DNA from: Candidatus Competibacteraceae bacterium
GTDB lineage: Bacteria; Pseudomonadota; Gammaproteobacteria; Competibacterales; Competibacteraceae
Assembly (NCBI GenBank): GCA_016712625.1
Contig: JADJQQ010000010.1
Location: 1 to 14,343, forward strand
Direction of reading: 5' to 3'
DNA length: 14,343 nucleotides
The position numbers and the translations under genes are program-made. Positions 8,168 through 14,343 of this stretch are shown here, in pieces (positions within the stretch are counted from its first letter, which is position 1; each line of letters begins with the position of its first letter). The notes under the pieces are model-generated. The model worked only from the letters and a program-made list of their open reading frames with translations, did no database searches and had not been told where the DNA came from.

Positions 8168-8270
8168 ATGAATGAGATTACAGTGATCGGCCTTGATTTA
8201 GCCAAAGCCGTTTTCAGGTCCAAGGCGTGGATGCCGAGGGAATACGGTTCTCAAGAAACGACTATTAACC
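8168..8270 (+). pseudogene. IS110-family transposase, N-terminal fragment
   Basis: The start is typical of IS110 DEDD (RuvC-like) transposases: MNEITVIGLDLAKAVF, with the first catalytic Asp in GLDLAK. Restoring one T in the run at about 8212 lets the frame continue as QVQGVDAEGIRFSRND. Nothing recognisable as IS110 follows about 8270, so some 90 percent of the protein, including the C-terminal serine domain, is absent. The strong AGGAGG before the ATG supports this start. The 95 bases from 8271 to 8365 hold nothing I can identify. Confidence 0.7.
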
Positions 8271-8365
8271 CGGCAATCAAATACCCGACTATGATACAAT
8301 CAATGGTTCGGACAGTTTTGAAAGCGACAATCAAACGGTTAGCTCCAGCAGGGCGGATTAAATCA

Positions 8366-8933
8366 GGCTCTTTGGTATTTCCCGGTATCCACAAGTCATT
8401 GATTTATAATAATATATAAAGCTTGAAGGAAGCTTGTATTGGACTGTTTAATTCCCCCCTGTCTAAATTTAAGGCTATGATTTTTAAATATATCTGTGTT
8501 TTACGACCACGGAATGCACTGGAATCTTATTTAAAGCAGCGTATTGCAGTGCAGCAAAAAGAACACAAGTAGTTGTTTTTAGATAAATATTTTACCCGGG
8601 AATTCCCAAAGAGCCTTGATACTTTCTTAAAGACGTTGGGGACCTATAAAGATGAAGTGGTCAATTATTTTTTAGATCGACTGACGAGTGGGTTTGTTGA
8701 AGGGCTTAATAACAAGATCAAAGTCATTAAGCGACGGTGCTATGGTTTGAAAAATATTGGGCATCTTTTCCAATATCTTTATCTGGACCTTTGTGGATAT
8801 TCTTTGTATGCCCACAAAAAATCATAGGGTTACCGAAATTTACTCCGAATTTATTGAGGAGTAACAAGTGATTTATGATCGACAATATTCTGTTTTTAAA
8901 CAGAATTTACACCCCGGTAACTCCAAAAGAGCC
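8366..8933 (+). mobile_element. Internally deleted ISL3-family element, copy B
   Basis: Both ends can be read: 8366 onward is GGCTCTTTGGTATTTCCCGG, and 8933 read inward is GGCTCTTTTGGAGTTACCGG. Full ISL3 elements are usually 1.3-1.5 kb, so this 568-base unit has lost more than half, including the first two catalytic residues. The right part from about 8615 is nearly identical to 1655-1972 of copy A. No 8-base target duplication could be recognised. Confidence 0.65.
8423..8827 (+). pseudogene. ISL3-family transposase C-terminal portion, copy B
   Basis: An open frame with a single in-frame TAG at 8570-8572 encodes LFNSPLSKFKAMIF, later SLDTFLKTLGTYKDEVVNYF, then GFVEGLNNKIKVIKRRCYGL (the third catalytic residue, Glu, lies in GFVEGLNNK) and ends YLYLDLCGYSLYAHKKS. 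The part after DTFLKTLG matches copy A almost base for base, whereas the part before it does not align clearly to copy A, suggesting a recombined or differently deleted copy. The frame after the stop would need a TTG start at 8573 and has no ribosome-binding site, so expression is doubtful. Confidence 0.75.
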
Positions 8934-8983
8934 AATAATTTTCGGAAAAACCAAGCAGATCATTGTGTTATAAAATCAGCAAG

Positions 8984-9338
8984 TTAGCCTAATTCACGAA
9001 ATATCCGGGTTAAAGAGAGTAATGATTTCAGCATGTCTTTCTTCTCAACATGTGCGGTTTCAATGAAGTGGAGGATGGATTTTTTGAAGTCCTGAAAAGT
9101 GGGATAATAGCGGGCGTGCAAGCAGCATTTTTCACCAACTTCCAGAACCGTTCGATCAGGTTGAATTGGGGCGAATAGGCCGGGAGAAACAGCAGTTCGA
9201 TGTTCAAGGCGGCGGCGGTGTCCTGGACCAGCCGACAGCGCTGGTAGCGGGCATTGTCCAGCACCACCGTGATCGGCACCGTCAAGCCCAGCGCCGCCAG
9301 TTTGTACAGCATCAGGCAGACGTGCTGGCTGTTGATAT
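8984..9338 (-). pseudogene. IS630-family transposase, C-terminal fragment
   Basis: The readable parts are TDINSQHVCLMLYKLAALGL, VPITVVLDNARYQRCRLVQD (second catalytic Asp in VVLDNARYQ), LNIELLFLPAYSPQFNLIER (third catalytic Glu in LIER) and FWKLVK. After a frame change near 9120 it continues HARYYPTFQDFKKSI and ends LTRIFRELG at TAA 8984-8986. About 120 codons remain of a protein near 340; the N-terminal HTH and first Asp are lost. The upstream boundary is the IS50-like end at 9339, which evidently cut into this gene. Confidence 0.8.
8993..9014 (-). repeat. IS1380-like terminal sequence inside the IS630 3' end
   Basis: Read on the minus strand from 9014, TTTAACCCGGATATTTCGTG matches the right-end repeat of IS1380 copy B (TTTAACCCGAATATTTCAT) at 19 of 22 positions overall. 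No IS1380 transposase is attached. It may be a solo end left by an excised or deleted copy, or coincidence within the IS630 C-terminus. Confidence 0.4.
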
Positions 9339-9357
9339 CTGTCGATTCCACACATCT
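9339..9357 (-). repeat. IS50-like 19-base element end
   Basis: Read on the minus strand this is AGATGTGTGGAATCGACAG, agreeing with the known IS50/Tn5 mosaic end at 15 of 19 positions, including the conserved first eight and last five bases. It sits immediately after the stop codon of the IS4/IS50-group transposase, as expected for the inside end of such an element, and marks the junction with the IS630 fragment. Confidence 0.6.
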
Positions 9358-9656
9358 CTAACCGGTTGATTGGGTATGGAGATCAGAAGCCAATTGCATT
9401 CCCCGAGCGAGGTCGCGAGCGCGCTGCAAGCCGATCCAGAGGGCTTGGGGGCCGGGAGGGCCGTCGCACTTGCGGCCCAGATGGCCGCCGGAGACGGGCG
9501 ATCCAACCGAGCATGGCCGGCGGCGGTGGCGGGATGACCGGCGGGGGTTGGTGGTGGATGGCGACGTAGACGGCCTGCCATTCAGCCGGATCCAGGACCG
9601 CGTCGCAGGGCAGCTCGGGGGTGGTTCGCCCCAGCAGGGTCAAGTACTGAATCCAG
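9358..9656 (-). pseudogene. IS4-family (IS50 group) transposase, C-terminal fragment
   Basis: The readable end of a Tn5-like transposase: YLTLLGRTTPELPCDAVLD, PAEWQAVYVAIHHQPPP, then after frame changes LGGHLGRKCDGPPGPQALW, GLQRARDLARGMQLASDLH and the last codons TQSTG with TAG at 9358-9360. The conserved phrases (LLGR.PELPC, EW.A.Y, LGRK.DG.PG, LW.GLQR) are those of the C-terminal domain of IS50-group transposases. The catalytic core upstream is gone because the inverted-end unit begins at 9657. At least two frame changes occur in under 300 bases. Confidence 0.75.
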
Positions 9657-9756
9657 GGTACCGACCAGATTCGTGTAAAAATATGCTCTAAGCTAGGTAA
9701 TGGCTACGGAAAGGCATAAAGGCAATTTTATTGTCTCAGTTTGCTAGTAAAAACTA

Positions 9757-9770
9757 TGGACTTTAGTCCA
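9757..9770 (+). repeat. Left-end hairpin of IS200/IS605 element
   Basis: TGGACT-TT-AGTCCA forms a compact hairpin 23 bases before the tnpA start. IS200/IS605 transposases recognise subterminal hairpins of this kind as single-stranded DNA, so it is the probable left-end recognition site. Its CT-loop-AG closure is the same as in the hairpins after tnpA. Confidence 0.5.
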
Positions 9771-9793
9771 AAACTTTTAGTGTATGGTTTGCC

Positions 9794-10224
9794 ATGAGAT
9801 CTTATCGCAAAGGTTCACATACGGTTCATGAGCTGAAGGTTCACTTGGTCTGGATTACAAAATATCGGTACAACGTACTGACCAAGGAAGTAGGTATTCG
9901 GATACGCGAACTGATTCGTCAGGTATGCGATGCGAATGAAGTTGAAATTATCCAGGGACGAGTCAGCAAAGATCATATCCATCTCTATGTATCCTACCCT
10001 CCGCATCTGTCAGTAAGTGATATGGTACGACTCATGAAGGGGCGTTCTTCCCGCCGAATTCAAGAAGAGTTCCCCCAGTTAGGAAAGCGCTATTGGGGTA
10101 AGCATTTTGGGGCATTGGTTATGCTGCTTTCAGTTCTGGTCATGTGACTGATGAAATGATCAAGAGTATTTAAAGGCCATGAAAATCATCCAAATCATCA
10201 GGATGATAATTTTTTTGATCGAGT
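9794..10224 (+). pseudogene. tnpA: tnpA, IS200/IS605 Y1 HUH transposase, 3' frameshifts
   Basis: This single-strand-specific transposase is complete in one frame for about 105 codons from MRSYRKGSHTVHELKVHLVW through KDHIHLYVSYPP (HUH motif, His61 and His63), MVRLMKGRSSRRIQEE and GKRYWGKHF. One T missing near 10110 then shifts the frame; corrected, it continues WGIGYAAFSSGHVTDEMIKE YL, which holds the catalytic Tyr (about codon 125), and ends HPNHQDDNF. Two further shifts lie near 10171 and 10178, and another may sit in the T-run at 10210-10216. The natural stop is probably TGA 10222-10224; otherwise the frame runs through three hairpins to TGA 10280. All shifts fall in or beside homopolymers, so the gene may be intact in the organism. 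No tnpB/IscB gene is present. Confidence 0.85.
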
Positions 10225-10331
10225 GACTTTCAGTCATCAAACACAAGCTATCAGCTTGCACCTTTCAATCAGCTTTAGCTGAAACCGAGACTTTCAGTCT
10301 CTAAAGCATTCTATGCACTTTCAGTGCATAG
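10224..10331 (+). repeat. Row of five small hairpins after tnpA
   Basis: Five perfect short hairpins follow one another within 108 bases: TGACT-TTC-AGTCA (10224-10236), CAAGCT-ATC-AGCTTG (10244-10258), TCAGCT-TT-AGCTGA (10269-10282), GAGACT-TTC-AGTCTC (10287-10301) and CTATGCACT-TTC-AGTGCATAG (10311-10331). Stem sequences differ, but every stem closes CT/AG around a 2-3-base loop, mostly TTC. The last, longest one is the likely right-end recognition hairpin of the element; the others have no standard explanation. Confidence 0.75.
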
Positions 10332-10443
10332 TGGTTGAATACCTGATATTGGCTATATTTTTCAGTTTATTTTGTAGTCAATATTCATCTAAGATGACCT
10401 CCATTTTGTTAGTCTAGGCTCTATGTCGCTGGCAGTGGATCAC
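10332..10443. other. Noncoding DNA between hairpin row and inverted end
   Basis: This AT-rich stretch contains no gene. The IS200-type right cleavage site should lie within the first few dozen bases (after GTGGTTGAATACC), and the remainder would belong to the outer inverted-end unit. I cannot fix the boundary by eye. Confidence 0.35.
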
Positions 10444-10474
10444 TAGAGCATATTTTTACGAATCTGGTCGGCAC

Positions 10475-11236
10475 CTAAATCAGATTGTCCAGGCGCTCGC
10501 GGCCCGCCATCGAGATGGCGCCCAGCGATTCCGGCTCGTCGGTCTCGCCATCGCCCAGGAACGCCCATACCTTGCGGCCTTCGGTCTTGGCCAGGCCGCG
10601 TCCTTCGAGGTATTTCAGAAACCGGGCCTGGTAAATGGCCATCAGCGGTCCCAGCCCCATCGAGACAGTCGGGAACTGCCAGAACGTGGGCATCAGCCAC
10701 GGGTGCGGGTAGGAGGACAGGCCCTTGCCTTCGGTTTCCTGACGATAATGGAGCAACTGCTCTTCGGTCAGCCGGCCTTCGACAAACGCCCGGGCATAGA
10801 TGCCGGGGGCGATGTGACCCTGGAAGTAGATCAAGTCGCCGCCATGATCCCCGGTCGGCGCGCGCCAGAAGTGTTCGAAGCCGATGTCGTAGAGCAGCGC
10901 GGACGACTGGAAGCTGCCGATGTGGCCGCCCAGTTCGGACGATTTCTGGTTGGCGCGCAGGATGATCGCCACCGCGTTCCAGCGGATGACCGAGCGGATC
11001 TTGTGCTCGATCTCCCGGTTGCCTGGCGTGCGCTCCTCTTTGTCGGTCGGAATCGTATTGCGGTAGGCGGTGGTCAGCGACGCCGGGATATAGAGGCCTT
11101 CGCGCCGCGCTGCCTGCACCAGTTGGTCTACCAGAAAGTTGGCCCGTTCCGGGCCTTGGTGTTGCTGAACGGCTGTTAGGGCGTCGAGCCACTCCTGGGT
11201 TTCCAGCGAATCCAGATCGCGGTTGGTTTCCATCAT
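10475..11236 (-). pseudogene. aceE: aceE, pyruvate dehydrogenase E1, N-terminal 253 codons
   Basis: AceE is the thiamine-diphosphate-dependent E1 subunit of the PDH complex, converting pyruvate and passing the acetyl group to E2. The open part is free of frameshifts and clearly E1p: DSLETQEWLDALTAV, TAYRNTIP, IRWNAVAIILRAN, ELGGHIGSFQSSALLYDIGF, DLIYFQGHIAPGIYARAF, FWQFPTVSMGLGPLMAIYQA and the TPP-motif start VWAFLGDGETDEPES. It ends after RERLDNLI, where the unit at 9657-10475 begins and supplies a TAG; about 630 of 887 residues are missing. Start ATG 11236 follows GAGGAGGAAAG and overlaps the stop of the preceding small ORF. Truncation removes the rest of the active site, so no E1 activity is expected from this copy. 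Confidence 0.9.
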
Positions 11237-11466
11237 CTTTCCTCCTCGTTATGGGTGGTCGTATGCGACGATACCCCGCGGGAGATCACGTCGCCGTGCT
11301 CGGCACAGTGGTGGGTGGTGATAGGTAGGCCATCGCCCATGGTGAATCGATAGGAGGTCACACACTGCGGGCAGTGCGGGCAAATCACTGGCGACTGGCG
11401 GATCGCCCGATCGCGGCGGAATGGGCGCGGGACGTCCGCCGTCACGGTAATACGGGCTTTTGCCAC
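11233..11466 (-). CDS. Small Cys/His-rich hypothetical protein between pyk and aceE
   Basis: A 77-codon ORF I do not recognise. The middle carries CPHCPQC followed 18 residues later by HHCAEH, so four cysteines and several histidines are placed like a zinc ribbon; the ends are basic (RPFRRDRAIR) and polar (HTTTHNEEER). Its TGA overlaps the aceE ATG as ATGA, implying translational coupling, and the aceE ribosome-binding sequence lies within its last codons. The start is GTG at 11464-11466 without an obvious ribosome-binding site; it lies inside the pyk tail, if pyk continues to 11442. Unlike its neighbours it has no visible frame break. A metal-binding accessory protein is only a guess. Confidence 0.55.
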   Translation of the reverse strand: MAKARITVTADVPRPFRRDRAIRQSPVICPHCPQCVTSYRFTMGDGLPITTHHCAEHGDVISRGVSSHTTTHNEEER

Positions 11467-12920
11467 GCCCAGGTCCGAGGCGGAGGGTCATCATGACGGC
11501 TCGCTCCGCCGTCGATTTGCGCGATGCGCAGCAGGTTGGTCGTGCCCCAGGGTGCCGAAAGGCATCCCGGCGAAGCTGACGATGGTCTGGCCGGTCCGGG
11601 CGAAGCCTTCCTTGAGGGCGGCCTGGCAGGCGAACTCGGTCATCTCCGGCACGTCGGCGACCTTGTGCGTGAGCACGGCGTGCACGCCCCAGACCAGCGC
11701 CAGACGGCGGGCGGTGGCGAGTCGCGGCGTCATGCCGATGATCGGGGCCTTGGGGCGCTCACGCGCCATGCGCAGCGCCGAGAAACCGGAACTGGTGTAG
11801 GCGACCGTGGCGGCGACCCGCAGCAGGTCGGCGACACGGCGCATGGCGTAGCCGATGGCGTCGGCCATCTCCGCCATGGCGGGGTGTGCGAGGCCTCGAT
11901 GACCTCGCGGTAGTAGGGATCGGCCTCGGTCTGGGTGATGATGCGGTTCATCATCTTGACCGCGTCGACCGGGTATTGGCCCACGGCCGATTCCGCCGAG
12001 AGCATGACGGCGTCAGCACCGTCATAGATGGCCGTGGCCACATCCGAGGCTTCCGCGCGGGTGGGCACCGGCGCGGCGATCATCGAGTCGAGCATCTGCG
12101 TGGCGACGATGACCGGCTTGCCCAGGCGGCGGCAGCCGCGCACGATGCGTTTCTGGATCGAAGGCACCTGTTCGGCCGGCATCTCGACCCCAGATCGCCA
12201 CGCGCGACCATGACGGCGTCAGTTTCGGCCAGAATCTCGTCCAACTGATTGATCGCCGATGGCTTTTCCAGCTTGGCGACGATGCCCGCCCGGCCTTGGA
12301 CGAGCGCTTTGATCTCGACGATGTCCTCCGGCCGCTGCACGAACGAAAGGGCGATCCAGTCCACGCCCAGGGTCAGGCCGTAGTCAAGATCCGTGCGGTC
12401 CTTCTCGGTCAGCGCCGAAAGCGGCAGCATCACGCCGGGTACGTTCACCCCTTTGCGGTCGGAGCGGGCCGCCGGTGATGACGCGCGTCTCGGCGTAGTC
12501 CGCGCCAAAGCGCTCTACCCGCAGGTGGAGGCGGCCGTCATCGAGCAGCAGGTCGGCGCCCTCGGTCAGCGCGGCGAAGATCTCGGGGTGCGGTAGCGGG
12601 ACTCGATGGAGGTCGCCCGGGTGCTCGCGGTCCAGATCAAGGCGGAAGGGGCGCCCGCCACCAATTCAATCGGTCCGGGTAAAGGCGCCAATGCGCAACT
12701 TCGGTCCCTGCAGGTCAAGCAGGACGCCGATCGGCCGGCCGGTGTCGCGCTCGATGGCGCGAATGAGGTCGAGCCGCCGTCGGTGCTCCTCGTGCGTGCC
12801 GTGGCTGAAGTTGAGCCGGAAGACGTCCGCGCCGGCGCGGAACAGGGCTTCGATGGTTTCGCGGTCGGCGCTGGCCGGCCCCAGGGTGGCGACAATCTTG
12901 GCGTTGCGGTTACGGGGCAT
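11442..12920 (-). pseudogene. pyk: pyk, pyruvate kinase, multiply frameshifted
   Basis: Pyruvate kinase converts phosphoenolpyruvate and ADP to pyruvate and ATP. ATG 12920 follows GAGGAGA. In order over several frames: AKIVATLGPAS, DVFRLNFSHGTHEEH, GVLLDLQGPKLRIGAF, GPIELVAGAP, VNVPGVMLPLSALTEKDRTD, VDWIALSFVQRPEDI, GIVAKLEKPSAINQLDEIL (catalytic Lys and metal-binding Glu), AVMVARGDLG (metal-binding Asp), KPVIVATQMLDSMI, EASDVATAIYDGADAVMLS, SSGFSALRMAR, PRLATARRLALVWGVHAVLT and the C-terminal NLLRIAQIDGG. The length of about 475-490 codons is normal. Frame changes lie near 12670, 12630, 12480, 12190, 11885 and 11545, some at G/C runs. The final stop is TGA 11491 or 11442 depending on the last shift. 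The conserved motifs are undamaged apart from the frame. Confidence 0.88.
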
Positions 12921-13248
12921 GTCGGTTTCTCCTCACGGGGTCTCCGGTGATAGGGATGGTCGCGTCGGGTCGATGCGTGACGCCAGCACTGAAAAAGCGC
13001 CGCGCCTATCTCCGCCGAAGTGAACACGGCACTGGCTTGGCGATCATGCATCGTGCCGATGCTCAGTACCCCTCCAGCCAGTTCTGGAAGGATTCCGGAC
13101 ACGCCCGCGACTGCCGGAACCGGAAGCGCAGGGCGGCAATCGCCACCGCCAGCCCCGGTCCCACGCGACGCCATTCACTTGGAGGTTGTAAAATAGTTAT
13201 CAAAATAAAACACCTTGCCGCACCGGTCAGGATGGCCATAAACCGGTT
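12921..13248. other. Intergenic region between ldhA and pyk
   Basis: No gene is supported; open frames across it are antisense or out-of-frame extensions of pyk. A short AT-rich patch at about 13188-13212 in otherwise GC-rich DNA could hold a minus-strand pyk promoter, but I cannot assign -35 and -10 boxes convincingly. The remainder shows no clear repeat or terminator. Confidence 0.35.
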
Positions 13249-14233
13249 TCACTCGCTGACCGCATGGGTGCACTGCCCGGTGCGTTCGAACTCGGCGAAG
13301 TTGCCCAGGGTGGTTTCGGCGATGTTGCGAAGCGCATGATCGGTGAGAAAAGCCATGTGCGAGGTGACGAGCACGTTGAGGAAAGGTCAGCAGCCGGGGC
13401 CAGTTCGTCGTTGGTCGGCACTTTGTCGGACAGGTCGCTGTAGAAATAATCGGCTTCCTCCTCGTACACGTCGATGGCCAGATAGCCGATCTTGCCGCTT
13501 TTGAGGAAGCGGATCACCTTGTCGGGATCGCGCAGCGCGCTCCGGCTGGTGTTGACGATAAACACGCCATCGCGAGATAGGGCAGGGTTTGCTCGTTGAG
13601 AATATGATGGGTATCAGGGTCAGCGGGCAGCAGGTGATAATGTCCGATTCGCGAGCGAAGGTGGGGCCGTCCACGTAGGTCGCCCACTGCGTGACGGCTT
13701 CGCTGGGAAACTGGTCGCAGCCAGGATGCGGCAGCCGAAGCCGCTGAGATTCCGAATCACCATCTGCCCGATCTTGCCGGTGCCGAACACCCCAACGGTC
13801 TTGTCGCGCAGTTCAAAGCCTTCCAGCCCGGCGATCTCGAAATTGAACTCGCGGCTGCGGTTGTAGGCTTTGTGAGTCTTGCGCCCCAGGGTCAGAATCA
13901 GGGCCAGCGTAAATTCCGATACCGCGTTGGGCGAGTAGGCCGGTACCCGCGCCACCGTGATGCCGTGCCGGGCCGCCGCCGCCAGCCGATCTGGTTGCTA
14001 GCCGGCGCTGCGGGTGGCGATGAGGGTCGTGCCGTGCCGGGCCAGATCGTCGATCACCGAGGCGTTGCAGGGGTCGTTGACGAAGACGCAGACGCCGGGA
14101 AACCCGCGTGCCAGCGCCACCGTTTTCCGCCGACAGACGTGGTTCGAAAAAGATCAGTTCGTGGTTGAACGAGGCGTTGTGCGCTCAATGAATGGCGGTC
14201 GTAGGATTTGCTGCTGAATACGGCGATTTTCAC
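13249..14233 (-). pseudogene. ldhA: ldhA, fermentative D-lactate dehydrogenase, multiply frameshifted
   Basis: This NAD-dependent 2-hydroxyacid dehydrogenase resembles LdhA, which reduces pyruvate to D-lactate. The start is GTG 14233 (VKIAVFSSKSYDRHS, like the family's MKIAVYSTKxYD). Next come CVFVNDPCNASVIDDLARHG, VARVPAYSPNAVSEFTLAL, KTVGVFGTGKIGQMVIRNL (NAD-binding GxGxxG), FARESDIITCCPLTL, VFIVNTSRSALRD (catalytic Arg), IGYLAIDVYEEEADYFYSDL (catalytic Glu) and NVLVTSHMAFLTDHALRNIA (catalytic His), ending THAVSE with TGA 13249-13251. The length of 328 codons equals the usual size. Breaks occur near 14185, 14110, 13996 (a TAG within the RSAGYNQID position), 13715, 13610, 13575 and 13385. 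All catalytic residues remain. The 110 bases upstream hold nothing recognisable. Confidence 0.85.
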
Positions 14234-14343
14234 GAGAGATAGCCTCAGTCGGGGATTCGGGTCACGTCGGAGTGGGGATATCGGTCGAGCCTGCCGCGGC
14301 ATGTCGTCCTTACTGCTGAGATTGTTCCGACTGTGCTGTCGTG

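Larger units (their letters stand above)
9657..10475. mobile_element. Unit with 32-34-base inverted ends enclosing an IS200/IS605 element
   Basis: The ends 9657-9690 (GGTACCGACCAGATTCG, then TAAAAATATGCTCTA) and 10444-10475 (reverse complement, GGTGCCGACCAGATTCG then TAAAAATATGCTCTA) are nearly perfect inverted repeats, with one substitution and one two-base insertion. IS200/IS605 elements have no inverted termini of this kind, so tnpA and its hairpins are best explained as an insertion inside an older inverted-end element. The unit separates an IS50-like fragment from aceE, truncating both. No target duplication is seen; a misassembly joining two contigs remains possible. Confidence 0.55.

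Noticed and set aside
7884..9338. One IS630 element split by insertions
   Set aside because: Both fragments are on the minus strand but the C-terminal piece lies upstream of the N-terminal piece, so they cannot be collinear halves of one copy without a rearrangement.
10224..10331. CRISPR array
   Set aside because: The repeated units are short hairpins with differing stems and irregular spacing, not identical direct repeats with unique spacers, and no cas genes are present.
9794..10331. REP/RAYT system instead of IS200
   Set aside because: The protein reads as a standard IS200/IS605 TnpA and the hairpins lack a common REP stem; without genome-wide copies a RAYT assignment cannot be supported.
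10443..11192. 249-codon minus-strand ORF
   Set aside because: It is an out-of-frame shadow of aceE; the parallel frame has all PDH E1 motifs.

Overview
The window looks like an accessory, insertion-sequence-saturated stretch of a GC-rich gammaproteobacterial chromosome. The host genes are norC/norB (nitric oxide reductase), glgB (glycogen branching enzyme), aceE (pyruvate dehydrogenase E1), pyk (pyruvate kinase) and a fermentative D-lactate dehydrogenase. Glycogen, pyruvate-node and denitrification genes together would suit a glycogen-accumulating denitrifier such as Candidatus Competibacter. That name is inference from gene content; the sequence does not prove it.

Layout. 1-665: 5' part of an IS1380-family element on the minus strand (copy A). 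666-1009: unassigned AT-rich DNA. About 1010-1972: decayed ISL3-family element. 2045-2583: FNR/DNR-type palindrome and a frameshifted norC. 2621-2728: the first 36 codons of norB. 2729-4744: a unit with about 32-bp inverted ends that holds a complete but frameshifted IS1380-family element (copy B, 2792-4505). 4745-5429: 3' part of an IS4-family transposase. 5532-7754: glgB on the minus strand. 7819-9660: a graveyard of IS fragments (IS630 N-terminus, IS110 N-terminus with its leader, a 568-bp deleted ISL3 element, IS630 C-terminus, IS50-like C-terminus). 9657-10475: a second unit with about 32-bp inverted ends, holding an IS200/IS605 tnpA followed by a row of five small hairpins. 10475-14233, all minus strand: ldhA, then pyk, a small cysteine/histidine-rich ORF, and aceE, which is cut after 253 codons by the second unit.

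How the genes relate. Pyruvate kinase makes pyruvate, which the PDH complex oxidises or D-lactate dehydrogenase reduces; glgB belongs to the glycogen store feeding the same pathway. The small ORF overlaps the aceE start by an ATGA, suggesting coupled translation in a pyk-orf-aceE operon. norCB would remove NO during denitrification, but here it is disrupted.

A caution applies to the whole window. Almost every gene, host or IS, carries several single-base shifts while conserved motifs stay recognisable, and several shifts sit in homopolymer runs. Either this is a decaying region or the assembly contains many uncorrected indels; the sequence alone cannot decide. The strongest unexplained structures are the hairpin row after tnpA, the two inverted-end units with a different IS nested in each, and three abutting palindromes in the IS1380 leader that cover the transposase ribosome-binding site.
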